Assembly: GCF_042646385.1 (NCBI RefSeq)
Contig: NZ_JBHRTO010000002.1
Location: 868,001-932,000 of the forward strand
Length of the DNA: 64,000 nucleotides
Source: Cypionkella sinensis
GTDB lineage: Bacteria; Pseudomonadota; Alphaproteobacteria; Rhodobacterales; Rhodobacteraceae
Direction of reading: 5' to 3'
Position 1 is the stretch's first letter; every line of letters starts with the position of its first letter. The notes beneath the pieces were generated by a model that ran no database searches, was not told the DNA's origin, and saw only the letters and a program-made list of their open reading frames with translations. Position numbers and translations under genes: made by a program. Positions 50,990 through 59,297 of this stretch are shown here, piece by piece.

Positions 50990-52040
50990 TGGGATGCGTC
51001 CTGATCGGATGAAGCGGCGCCGCGGCACTTTCGTAAGCGGCCTCTACCAGCGCCATAGTGTGCCAAGCGTCTTCGGCGCTGCCTTGTAGCACTGCGTCCT
51101 CGCCGGTGGCAAAGCGCATGACTTGGGTGATGCGGCCCACAAAGGCGGCGATGAACCAGTTGCCGACCAGCGGGATTTGCCGCCAGTCGCCACCTGTGTT
51201 CAGCCACAACTCATCCGGTTCGCCCAAGGGGTAGTCGAGGTTGACGCCGACCTTGAGATAGGCCGCGCCCTTGGTGCCGCTGATGCGAAACTCGCAGGCC
51301 TGAAACTTGCGGCCAAAACTGTGGTTGTGGTTGATCGACAGATTGGCGCGGACCTGCGGGCCGTAATCGAGGATCATCGAGGTGCGGCTGTTCGAGATCG
51401 AGGAGGACGGATGCCCCATGGTGCGGGCGGCGATGCCTGCCGGATTGCCGAGAAGATCGCGGATCAGATCAAGGTAATGGATCGAGTGCAGCAGGATTTC
51501 CACGCGCGGCAAGTCAGCCAGAAACGCCCAGAGATGCCAAGGGGTGTTTACCGCCAGCAGCGCATCAAAGTCGATCACATCGCCCAGATCACCGCGCGCG
51601 ATGGCGTCTTTCAGTGCCAGACACATCGGCGCGAACCGCAATTGAAAGTTCACCGCCGCGCGGATGTTGCGGGCGCGCAAGATGCGGATGATCTCATCCG
51701 CCTCGGCCAGATCGCTGCCCATCGGCTTTTGGATCAGGGCCACGCAGCCTTTGGGCAGGGCGCGCAACAGGCCGGGGATGGCGGCAGGTGGCACGGCAAG
51801 GTCATAGAGCGCTTTGGTGCCAAGGGCTGTGGCATCGGACAGGCTGGCAAAGGCGGTTGTGCCGTGCTTTTGCGCCAGCGCGCTGGCCTTGGCATGGTCG
51901 GGGTCGTAGATGCCAGCGACGGTGAAACCTGCCTGCGCATAGGCGGGCAGATGCGCGTCAGACACGATTGAGCCTGCGCCGAAAATCACGATGGGCAGGC
52001 TGGTTCTGGGCGGAGTGATGGTTTGGCGCAGATCAGTCAT
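50982..52040 (-). CDS. Gfo/Idh/MocA family oxidoreductase
   Basis: A 352-residue NAD(P)-dependent oxidoreductase. The dinucleotide motif is VIFGAGSIVSDAHLPAYAQAG near residue 19, followed by YDLAVPPAAIPGLLRALPKG, the substrate-site EKP equivalent reading ALIQKPMGSDLAEADEI, and a HSIHYLDLIRDLLG segment. It could oxidise the free sugar (C1 dehydrogenase step) in this operon, since no other sugar 1-dehydrogenase is present. It overlaps the mutarotase gene by 8 bases and the MaoC gene by 8. Confidence 0.86.
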   Translation of the reverse strand: MTDLRQTITPPRTSLPIVIFGAGSIVSDAHLPAYAQAGFTVAGIYDPDHAKASALAQKHGTTAFASLSDATALGTKALYDLAVPPAAIPGLLRALPKGCVALIQKPMGSDLAEADEIIRILRARNIRAAVNFQLRFAPMCLALKDAIARGDLGDVIDFDALLAVNTPWHLWAFLADLPRVEILLHSIHYLDLIRDLLGNPAGIAARTMGHPSSSISNSRTSMILDYGPQVRANLSINHNHSFGRKFQACEFRISGTKGAAYLKVGVNLDYPLGEPDELWLNTGGDWRQIPLVGNWFIAAFVGRITQVMRFATGEDAVLQGSAEDAWHTMALVEAAYESAAAPLHPIRTHPNA

Positions 52041-52362
52041 GGTGGAAGATTTCGGTCATATCCGCCCACCATTCGCCGGGCTTGCGGGTGTCGAGCGGGC
52101 GTTGCAGCGGCATGTTGACGGCCCACCATTCTTGCGTTGTGGGATCGGCGGCCATTTTCGCCATATCGGCGTCATAGTCGGTGCCTGTGTATTCAAAGTA
52201 GGAAAACAGCAGGTTTTCGGGTTCTTTCAGGAAGATCGAATAATTGCGGATGTTGCATTCGGTGATCTTGGCCAAAACCGCAGGCCAGACGGCGGCGTGC
52301 AGTTTGCGATATTCGGCTTTGCCTTCTTCGGAAAGACCAAGGACGGATCCATAGCGTTTCAT
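52033..52362 (-). CDS. L-rhamnose/L-fucose mutarotase family protein
   Basis: A 109-residue RhaM/FucM-type mutarotase, which interconverts alpha and beta anomers of a 6-deoxyhexose. The family text is GKAEYRKLHAAVWPAVLAKI (conserved His) and IFLKEPENLLFSYFEY, with a WWAVNMPLQRPLD segment. The start at 52362 (MKRYGSVLGL) overlaps the preceding enolase-superfamily gene by 4 bases; a longer frame to 52431 is rejected. This gene is the best single clue that the operon handles L-fucose or L-rhamnose. Confidence 0.9.
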   Translation of the reverse strand: MKRYGSVLGLSEEGKAEYRKLHAAVWPAVLAKITECNIRNYSIFLKEPENLLFSYFEYTGTDYDADMAKMAADPTTQEWWAVNMPLQRPLDTRKPGEWWADMTEIFHHD

Positions 52363-53477
52363 AGCTTGCCCTCTTGCACGGTAAAGCGCGAGCCTGCGGC
52401 GGTGCGGGCGGCCAAAGCTGCGTGATCCCATGTGATGCCAAGGCCGGGCGTGGTGGGGGCAAGCGCGTGGCCGCCGTCACGCGCCATCGGGGCGGCGATG
52501 TCATCCAGTTGCGGGATGTATTCCAGCCACGGCGCGTTCGGCACGGCACAGACCAGCGAGACATGCAGTTCCATCAGGAAATGCGGGCAGATCATCAGGT
52601 TATGCGCTTCGGCCATATGAGCGACCTTCAGCCATGGGGTGATACCGCCGATGCGGGCGACATCGGCCTGCACGATGCCGCAAGCCTCGGCGGCAATGTA
52701 ATCGGCGAACTGGCCGGGGGAATACATCGACTCGCCCACCGCAATCGGCACGCGGGAGAGGCGGTTCAGGCGGGCGTGGCCTGCGATGTCATCGGCGGGC
52801 AGGGGTTCTTCAAACCACGCGATGTTGAGGGATTCGAGCAGGTGCAGGCGGCGCGTGGCCTCGGGTTGCGTCAGGGATTGGTTGGCATCGGTCATGATTT
52901 CGTAATCATCGCCAAGCGCGCTGCGCACGGCAGTCAGGCGGGCGGCGTCGCCCGCGACGGTGGGCTTGCCGATCTTGATTTTCGAGCCTTTGAAGCCCGC
53001 CGCGCGCATCGCCAGTGCGTCATCGACCAAAGCGGCGGGTTCCAGATGCAGCCAGCCGCCTTCGGTCGAATACATCGGCACGCGGGTTTTGGCACCGCCT
53101 GCCAGCAGATGCAGCGGCAGGTTGGCGCGTTTGCCGCGCATGTCCCACAAAGCGGTGTCGATGGCTGCTTGCGCCAGTGCCATGATCGGGCCAACGGCCG
53201 TGGCATGGCTGGTGAACAGAAGGTCGCGCCAGATCTGTTCGATCATCTCCGCCTCGCGCCCCATCAGCGCGGGCAGCAGGGTGCGGTGCAGCAGCGACAG
53301 GATGGCCGGGCCGCCGTCGCCGATGGTGTAGGCATAGCCTATGCCGGTGGCGCCGTCGGCATCGGTCAGGGTGACGAAGATGGTTTCCTGCGATTTGAAG
53401 GACTGGATCGCGTCGGTGCGTTTGACCTTGGGGATCAGGTCAACCAGAAAAGCCTCGGCCAGAGTGATGCGTGCCAT
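52359..53477 (-). CDS. Mandelate racemase/muconate lactonizing enzyme family, sugar-acid dehydratase candidate
   Basis: A 372-residue enolase-superfamily enzyme. Metal ligands and acid/base residues are visible: GSKIKIGK (KxK) near residue 163, MTDANQSL near 193, WFEEPLPADD near 218, AVGESMYS near 243 and ICPHFLMELH near 300, the mandelate-racemase-type set. Members near such importers dehydrate L-fuconate, L-rhamnonate or related acids to 2-keto-3-deoxy acids. The start at 53477 (MARITLAEAF) is 3 bases from the UgpC-type ATPase gene; a frame to 53525 is rejected. Confidence 0.89.
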   Translation of the reverse strand: MARITLAEAFLVDLIPKVKRTDAIQSFKSQETIFVTLTDADGATGIGYAYTIGDGGPAILSLLHRTLLPALMGREAEMIEQIWRDLLFTSHATAVGPIMALAQAAIDTALWDMRGKRANLPLHLLAGGAKTRVPMYSTEGGWLHLEPAALVDDALAMRAAGFKGSKIKIGKPTVAGDAARLTAVRSALGDDYEIMTDANQSLTQPEATRRLHLLESLNIAWFEEPLPADDIAGHARLNRLSRVPIAVGESMYSPGQFADYIAAEACGIVQADVARIGGITPWLKVAHMAEAHNLMICPHFLMELHVSLVCAVPNAPWLEYIPQLDDIAAPMARDGGHALAPTTPGLGITWDHAALAARTAAGSRFTVQEGKL

Positions 53478-53479
53478 GA

Positions 53480-54565
53480 TTATCCCCGCAGGCTGATGCC
53501 GGTATCGGCATCGAAGATGTGGCATTTATCAAGCGCTATGCCAAAGCGCATCGTCTCGCCGGGGGACACCGGGCGGGGGTTGAGCATTTTGGCCTGCACT
53601 TCGGTGCCTGCAAGTGTGGCATAGAGCAGGGTTTCGGTGCCCAGGGGTTCGGTCAGCGCGACGGGCATATCGACATAGGCCATATGCGGCGTGGGCGGCA
53701 GGGCGTGGCCTTCGGGCATGATGTTGTCAGCGCGAATGCCGAACTGAATGCGGCGACCATCTGCGACGGGCAGGCCGGGGGGCAGCGGGATTGCGGTGCC
53801 ATCGGTCAGCACGACCTTGCCGCCTTGGACGGTGCCGTTCAGCAGGTTCATCGGAGGAGAGCCGATGAAGGTGGCGACGAAGGTGTTCACCGGGTTCTCG
53901 AACACCTCCAACGGGGTGCCGACTTGGATGATGTGGCCGTCGCGCATGATCACGATGCGATCGGCCAGGGTCATCGCCTCGATCTGGTCATGGGTGACAT
54001 AGATCACGGTGGAGCCCACGCGCTGGTGCAGTTTCTTGATCTCGACCCGCATCTGGGTGCGCAGTTTGGCGTCGAGGTTTGACAGGGGTTCGTCGAACAG
54101 GAACACCTCGGGCTGGCGGACGATGGCGCGGCCCATGGCGACACGCTGACGCTGACCGCCCGAAAGCGCGCCGGGTTTGCGATCCAGCATCGGGGTGAGC
54201 GACAGGATATTGGCGGCCTCGTCCACCGCGCTGTTGATTTCGGGTTGCGATTTCTTGGCGATCTTCAGGCTGAATCCAAGGTTTTCGCGCACCGTCATAT
54301 GCGGATAAAGCGCGTAGTTCTGGAACACCATCGCAAGATTACGCTCGCGCGGGGGCAGGTCGTTCACCACGCGGTCGCCGATCAGAATCTCACCATCCGT
54401 TATATCCTCGAGCCCTGCCACCATGCGCAGGGTGGTGGATTTGCCGCAGCCCGAGGGGCCAACCAGCACCACGAACTCGCCCTCGGCGATGTCAAGGTTG
54501 ATGGCATGAACCACCCCCAAGGCGCCGTATTTCTTGACGACGTTTTTTAGTTGAACCTGAGCCAT
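53480..54565 (-). CDS. Carbohydrate ABC transporter ATP-binding protein, UgpC/MalK type
   Basis: A 361-residue ATPase. Walker A is GPSGCGKSTTLRM, the signature LSGGQRQRVAMGRAI, Walker B VFLFDEPLSNLDA, the switch YVTHDQIEAMTLADRI, and a C-terminal TOBE domain begins near residue 240. MalK-type ATPases can serve several sugar importers. It is the third transporter component in the operon after the two permeases. Confidence 0.93.
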   Translation of the reverse strand: MAQVQLKNVVKKYGALGVVHAINLDIAEGEFVVLVGPSGCGKSTTLRMVAGLEDITDGEILIGDRVVNDLPPRERNLAMVFQNYALYPHMTVRENLGFSLKIAKKSQPEINSAVDEAANILSLTPMLDRKPGALSGGQRQRVAMGRAIVRQPEVFLFDEPLSNLDAKLRTQMRVEIKKLHQRVGSTVIYVTHDQIEAMTLADRIVIMRDGHIIQVGTPLEVFENPVNTFVATFIGSPPMNLLNGTVQGGKVVLTDGTAIPLPPGLPVADGRRIQFGIRADNIMPEGHALPPTPHMAYVDMPVALTEPLGTETLLYATLAGTEVQAKMLNPRPVSPGETMRFGIALDKCHIFDADTGISLRG

Positions 54566-54568
54566 GAT

Positions 54569-55435
54569 TTATCCTTTGACGCCGCCGAAGGTCAGCCCGG
54601 CGATAAGGTGTTTCTGCACGAGGAAGGTCAGCACCAGCGCTGGAATGATCATCAAGACCGCCAGCGCGCACATGCCCCCCCAATTGAGGGTGAATTGCGA
54701 GGTGAAGTCCAGCAGCCCCACTGGCATGGTTTTGGACGTGGTGGACCGGGTGAGTTGGCTGGCCAGCGCGTATTCGTTCCACGAGGTGAGGAAGGCAAAA
54801 ATGCCTGCCGAGGCGATCCCCGACCGCGCCACCGGAAATTCGATCTTCCAGAAGGCTTGCCAGCGGGTGCAGCCGTCGATTTCGGCGGCCTCGGCCAGTT
54901 CTTTCGGCACTTGCCGGAAAAAGCCGTCGATCAGCCAGATGGTGAACGGCACGTTCATCGCGACATAGACAAGGATCAGGCCGAAATGCGTGTCGATCAA
55001 CCCCGTGCGGCCAAAGATGATGAACAACGGCAGCGACAACGCCACGCCCGGCACGGCGCGGCTGGCCATCAGGGCCACGAACATCATGCCCTTTCCTTTG
55101 AAGCGGTAGCGGGCAAAGGCATAGCCGCCTGCCATCCCCACCAGCAGCGCGATCACGGTCGAAGTCAGCGAGACGATCAGCGAGTTGCGGAAATAGGTCA
55201 TCACCGGGACACCGCCTTCGCCTGCCCCGCCGAACATGGCGCGGTAGTGATCAAGGCTCAGATCTTGCGGTATCCAGACCGGCGGCTTTGCCATGATCTC
55301 GATGGTGGGGCGGAAGCTGTTCAGCACCACCCACAGACCGGGCACACAGATCAGCGACATGGCCAGGAATAGGCCGATGAAATGCGCGACTTTCAGTACG
55401 CGCTTTTGGATGCGGTGTTGCGAGGCACTTGCCAT
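54569..55435 (-). CDS. Carbohydrate ABC transporter permease, MalG type
   Basis: A 288-residue inner-membrane permease with six expected helices. It has FRNSLIVSLTSTVIALLVGM near residue 88, and the EAA loop PKELAEAAEIDGCTRWQAFWKI near 177 that contacts the ATPase. It starts 3 bases after the MalF-type gene stop. Confidence 0.93.
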   Translation of the reverse strand: MASASQHRIQKRVLKVAHFIGLFLAMSLICVPGLWVVLNSFRPTIEIMAKPPVWIPQDLSLDHYRAMFGGAGEGGVPVMTYFRNSLIVSLTSTVIALLVGMAGGYAFARYRFKGKGMMFVALMASRAVPGVALSLPLFIIFGRTGLIDTHFGLILVYVAMNVPFTIWLIDGFFRQVPKELAEAAEIDGCTRWQAFWKIEFPVARSGIASAGIFAFLTSWNEYALASQLTRSTTSKTMPVGLLDFTSQFTLNWGGMCALAVLMIIPALVLTFLVQKHLIAGLTFGGVKG

Positions 55436-55438
55436 GGC

Positions 55439-56335
55439 TTAGTCCCCCATGCCCAGCTCGCGCCGGGCCGATTGCAATTTCAGGAAGAAATAGACGGTGA
55501 AGCCAATCGACATCAGGATGGCGATGTAGCCCATGGCATTGGCATAACCCATGCGGGCATCGACGTAGCCGGTGCGCCCGATCAGCGTCCAAAGCAGTTC
55601 GGTCCGCCGCGCGGGGCCGCCGTTGGTCATCACCTGCACGATGTCATAGGCCCGCGCCACATCCAGACTGCGGATCGCCATGGCGATGTAGATGAACGGC
55701 ATCAGGAACGGCAGGGTGACAAAGCGGAACGATTGCCAAGGCGTGCAGCCATCGACTTTTGCCGCCTCAAGTGGGTCTTGCGGGATGGCGAACAGACCCG
55801 CCAAGATCAGGATGGCGAAAACGGATGTGCTGGTCCAGACTTCGGCAAAGATGATGGCAAACATCGCAAGGTTGCCATCGACCAACCACGGGATCGCAAC
55901 ATCGGTCAACCCAAGCGATTGCAGGGCGTTGTTCACCAAGCCCACGTTATCGTTGAAGATGAATTTGAACTGAAAGCCCACGAGGATGGGCGAAAACATC
56001 ATCGGAAACATCATGGCCGTGCGCAAAGCCCGCTGGCCGCGCGTCACCTTGGACACCATCAACGCAAGGCCAAGGCCCAACAGCATTTCAAGGTTCAGCG
56101 CGATGGTCAGCAGCAGAACCGTGCGGCCAAAGGCTTTCCAGAAATTCGCGTCGGTTGCGGCCTTGATGTAGTTGAAGCTGCCTGTCCATTTCCACAGCGT
56201 GTCGGGCCGGGTCAGGTGATATGGCGTGAAGCTGGAATACAGCGACAAGATCAGCGGAACCGCGACCACCGCCAGAATGATGATGAAGGCAGGCAGCAAA
56301 AGCACCAGCCACGGGGGCAGTTTGGCACGGGTCAT
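55439..56335 (-). CDS. Carbohydrate ABC transporter permease, MalF type
   Basis: A 298-residue inner-membrane permease. It has the sugar-permease N-terminal helix, TVLLLTIALNLEMLLGLGLAL near residue 79, and the EAA loop PQDPLEAAKVDGCTPWQSFRFV near 195. It is separated from the binding-protein gene by a 95-base gap that contains a stem-loop. Confidence 0.93.
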   Translation of the reverse strand: MTRAKLPPWLVLLLPAFIIILAVVAVPLILSLYSSFTPYHLTRPDTLWKWTGSFNYIKAATDANFWKAFGRTVLLLTIALNLEMLLGLGLALMVSKVTRGQRALRTAMMFPMMFSPILVGFQFKFIFNDNVGLVNNALQSLGLTDVAIPWLVDGNLAMFAIIFAEVWTSTSVFAILILAGLFAIPQDPLEAAKVDGCTPWQSFRFVTLPFLMPFIYIAMAIRSLDVARAYDIVQVMTNGGPARRTELLWTLIGRTGYVDARMGYANAMGYIAILMSIGFTVYFFLKLQSARRELGMGD

Positions 56336-56388
56336 GACGTCACTCGACTTGAAAGGTCTGGGCTGAGGCGCGGAGCTTCAGGGAAACA

Positions 56389-56412
56389 GGGGCGGCCACA
56401 GGCGGCCGCCCC
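56389..56412 (-). promoter_or_regulatory. Intercistronic stem-loop after the sugar binding-protein gene
   Basis: GGGGCGGCC at 56389-56397 pairs perfectly with GGCCGCCCC at 56404-56412 around a 6-base loop, 18 bases after the binding-protein stop. No T-run follows, so it is better read as a message-stabilising or attenuating element than as a terminator. Confidence 0.6.
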
Positions 56413-56430
56413 GTCTTGACTGCGCGGCGA

Positions 56431-57741
56431 TCAGTAGACGCCGTTTTCTTTCATCAGCCCGTCAACGGCATCGGACGCATCTTGCAGCGCCTGATCCACG
56501 GTCTTGTCGCCAAGGATGGCCGCTTGCAGTTCCGGGAAGATCAGATTGCCGGATTCGATCCAGTACGGGGTTGGCGGCACAGGGAACGCGGTTTTCGCGG
56601 TTTCCTGGAAGGCTTGCAGCACTTCAGTCTTGTAGGCATCGCCCTTGGCTTGCTCGATCACGTAATCCCAGACAGCGGTGCGCGACGGCAGCGGGCCTGC
56701 GGCGGATTCCAGCTTTTGGCTGTCCTCGTTGGTCAGGAAATCGACCAGCGAAGCCGCAGCCTCTTTGGTGGCGCAACCTTCGGTGACGGAAAAGCCGTGG
56801 AAGCCCGACCAGCCGGTGCGGACGCCTGCCGAGCCCTTGGGGGCAGGGGCGACGCCGACATTGCCTGCGACTTTCGAGGCTTTCGGATCGTTGAAGAAGC
56901 CCGACCATCCCGGCCAATCCAGGTTCAGCGCGACGGTGCCAGAGGCAAAGCCGTTGCCAAGGTCATCCCACAGATAGTTGGTGGTGCCGGGGGGAACCGC
57001 GCCTGCCTTGTAGAGGTCAACGAACCACTGCAGCGCCTCTTTGCCCGCAGCCGAATTGAACGCTGGCGACATGTCGTCGTTGAACATCTTGCCGCCATTG
57101 GCGACGACGAGTTCGTAGAAGCGGCCGTTGATCGCCTCATCCTTGCCCGCGTATTGGGTGCCGTAGAAGTTCGGGGGTGCCGCGAAGAATTCCGCCTGAT
57201 CGCGGAATTGATCCCAGGTTTCCGGCACGGCCAGATCATAGCCGAATTTGGCCTTGAACGCCTCGGCCTTGGCCGGATCTGTGTAGAGCGATTTTTGATA
57301 ATACAGCGCCGAGACATCGAACTGCGCCCGCGGCAGCATGGTGAGTTTGCCGTTGATCGTGGCTGCCGCGATATTGGCGGGCACAAAGCCTGCAACCGAA
57401 TCTGCGGGCACCAAAGGCGTCAGATCGGTGAACAAGTCGGGGTATTGCGGCGCGAAGGATGAGTGGTTGGAGCCCACACACCAGCTTGTCGTGCCAGCCG
57501 CGATGTCGGCCTTGTATTCCTTGTCCAGCTCGAAGTGGTTCTTCTGGCTGATGATATTGACCTTGGCCCCGGTCGCCTTTTCCCAATCGGCGATGCGGGC
57601 ATAAAGCGCCTCATACTGCTGACCGCCGATCAGTTTGGCCTCGATGGTCACGCCTGCAAATTCGCCGTCCGCCAGTGCGCCGGTCGCAAATCCCAAGCCT
57701 GCGCCAAGCGCCAGCACAGAGCTGGCAACGCGTCCTTTCAT
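56431..57741 (-). CDS. Extracellular sugar-binding protein of the carbohydrate ABC importer
   Basis: A 436-residue periplasmic family-1 binding protein with a signal peptide (MKGRVASSVLALGAGLGFA, cleavage near ALA). The mature part has VTIEAKLIGGQQYEALYARI, WEKATGAKVNIISQKN, GKLTMLPRAQFDVSALYYQK and SGFHGFSVTEGCATKEAAA, typical of the MalE/UgpB group. The start at 57741 has a GGGAGGAG site; the longer frame to 57801 is rejected. It is the first gene of a 12-gene operon running to 47411 and divergent from the amidohydrolase/lactonase gene. Confidence 0.91.
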   Translation of the reverse strand: MKGRVASSVLALGAGLGFATGALADGEFAGVTIEAKLIGGQQYEALYARIADWEKATGAKVNIISQKNHFELDKEYKADIAAGTTSWCVGSNHSSFAPQYPDLFTDLTPLVPADSVAGFVPANIAAATINGKLTMLPRAQFDVSALYYQKSLYTDPAKAEAFKAKFGYDLAVPETWDQFRDQAEFFAAPPNFYGTQYAGKDEAINGRFYELVVANGGKMFNDDMSPAFNSAAGKEALQWFVDLYKAGAVPPGTTNYLWDDLGNGFASGTVALNLDWPGWSGFFNDPKASKVAGNVGVAPAPKGSAGVRTGWSGFHGFSVTEGCATKEAAASLVDFLTNEDSQKLESAAGPLPSRTAVWDYVIEQAKGDAYKTEVLQAFQETAKTAFPVPPTPYWIESGNLIFPELQAAILGDKTVDQALQDASDAVDGLMKENGVY

Positions 57742-57912
57742 GTCGTCTCCTCCCGTTTTGCGATGCTCAAAAGCGGCGATCTTGAAGCCGAGGAATTTCA
57801 TATCCAGAACATCTTTTCATAGTTAAACGTGACAAGCGGCTGCAAGTCAAGTATGACTCGGGCAGATTCCGGCGCGCTGACTGGATCTGTGGCTACTGGC
57901 GAGGGTAATCCT

Positions 57913-58752
57913 GTGATCTTTGACACCCATCTGCATCTGATCGACCGCAAGCGACTGTCCTATCCGTGGCTGGCCGATGTGCCGGATTTGAACCGGGATT
58001 GGAGCTATGCGGATTACGAGGCCACTGCGCGGCGCATCGGGATTACCGATGTGCTGCACATGGAGGTGGATGTGGCCGAGGCGGATATCGAGGCCGAAAC
58101 CACCTTTGTCGCCGAACTAATGCAGCGGCCCTGCAGTCTGATCCGGGGGGCGATTGCGGCGGCGCGACCCGAGTCTGCGGGCTTTGCGGCATGGCTGGAG
58201 CGTGTGGATCGCCGGGTGGTGAAGGGCGTGCGCCGCGTGCTGCATGTGGTGCCGGATGCGGTATCGCAAACCGCGCTTTTCCGGCAGAATATCGCAGGTC
58301 TTGGCGCTGCTGGCTTGCCGTTTGACATTGTAATGCTAGCCCGGCAGCTACCTTTGGCAAGGGCGCTGGTGGATGCCTGCCCGGACACGGTTTTTGTGCT
58401 GGACCATTGCGGTGTGCCCGATATTGCTGGCGGTGGGTTTGATACATGGGCAGCGCAGATCACCGAACTGGCGCGGCGACCCAACCTTTACATGAAGCTG
58501 TCAGGCGTGACCGCTTACACTGGCGGAAACTGGACTTTGCAAACGCTGCGGCCTTGGGTTGATCACATTCTGCACCAATTCGGCCCGGATCGCATCGTCT
58601 GGGGGTCAGATAGCCCGGTTTGTACCTTGCATTCCAACCTTGGCGAATGGGTCGCCAGTAGCCATGCGCTGCTGGCGGCACTTTCTGAGGATGACCGTAA
58701 CAGTCTGCTGCATGGAAATGCGCAAAGGATTTGGAAGACCGCAGCGCAGTGA
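57913..58752 (+). CDS. Amidohydrolase family protein, L-fuconolactonase candidate
   Basis: A 279-residue COG3618-type amidohydrolase. It begins IFDTHLHLIDRKRLSYPWL, with the HxH metal site directly at the N-terminus as in L-fucono-lactonases, then LDHCGVPDIAGGGFD near residue 172, MKLSGVTAY, and the final acid in IVWGSDSPVCTL near 231. It would open the sugar lactone to the acid used by the dehydratase. A GTG start at 57913 with GAGGG seven bases upstream gives the usual N-terminus; an upstream frame from 57829 adds an unrelated tail. It is divergent from the sugar importer operon. Confidence 0.86.
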   Translation: MIFDTHLHLIDRKRLSYPWLADVPDLNRDWSYADYEATARRIGITDVLHMEVDVAEADIEAETTFVAELMQRPCSLIRGAIAAARPESAGFAAWLERVDRRVVKGVRRVLHVVPDAVSQTALFRQNIAGLGAAGLPFDIVMLARQLPLARALVDACPDTVFVLDHCGVPDIAGGGFDTWAAQITELARRPNLYMKLSGVTAYTGGNWTLQTLRPWVDHILHQFGPDRIVWGSDSPVCTLHSNLGEWVASSHALLAALSEDDRNSLLHGNAQRIWKTAAQ

Positions 58753-58921
58753 GTTTGACCCTAAGAGATCTTTGTCACCAAGAGTCGATGTTGGGACCCA
58801 TTGAAATGCTTGGGCATGCCGTCGCTGGGTGATGAAGGGTTCAGAAACGACTGCGGCCCTAGTGAGCGATCTTTCTGGCTAGATGATGTGCACATCAGCG
58901 TTTGAGGCCGTACTTGCCGTG

Positions 58922-59285
58922 GAGCTGACCTGCCCCCCGGAAGTTCCTTCGATGTGATGTAAAGTCTGCCCAACCTTAAGAAGGAGCAGACGACATGAGG
59001 AAAAGCCGTTTCTCCGAGGCGCAGATCATCGGGGATGATCAAGGAGCAGGATGCGGGACTGCCACCTCCCATCTCTGCCGGAAGCCAGGTCTGAGCCGGG
59101 CGACGTTTTGCAAGTTGAAGGCCAAGTATGACGGGATGGACCTGTCGGACGCCAAGCGTCTGAAGCAGCTTGAGGACGAGAACGCGAAGCTGAAGCGCCT
59201 GCTGGCCGATGCCTTGCTCGACAATGTAGTTCTGAAGGATCTCTTGGGAAAGTCCTGACGACGCCGATGGCGCGGCGGGAAGCCT
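58922..59285 (+). mobile_element. IS3-family insertion sequence remnant (left end, orfA, start of orfB)
   Basis: An 87-codon orfA at 58995-59258 begins MRKSRFSEAQIIG and ends DNVVLKDLLGKS, with the expected leucine-rich coiled segment LKQLEDENAKLKRLLADALL. Between residues 14 and 27 two compensating indels (an extra G near 59032, a missing base near 59080) garble the helix-turn-helix. orfB survives only as the first few codons (PMARREALLF) before the 3' end of the quinone oxidoreductase gene. The left end is probably near 58922 (TGACCTGCCCCCC). The element is inactive. Confidence 0.82.
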
Positions 59286-59297
59286 TGCTTTTCTGGC

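Noticed and set aside
50220..54565. Sulfolactate sulfo-lyase (SuyAB) identity for the UxaA-type pair
   Set aside because: It is possible by family, but the surrounding mutarotase, lactonase, sugar importer, SDR and FAH genes fit a sugar-acid pathway better; kept only as an alternative.
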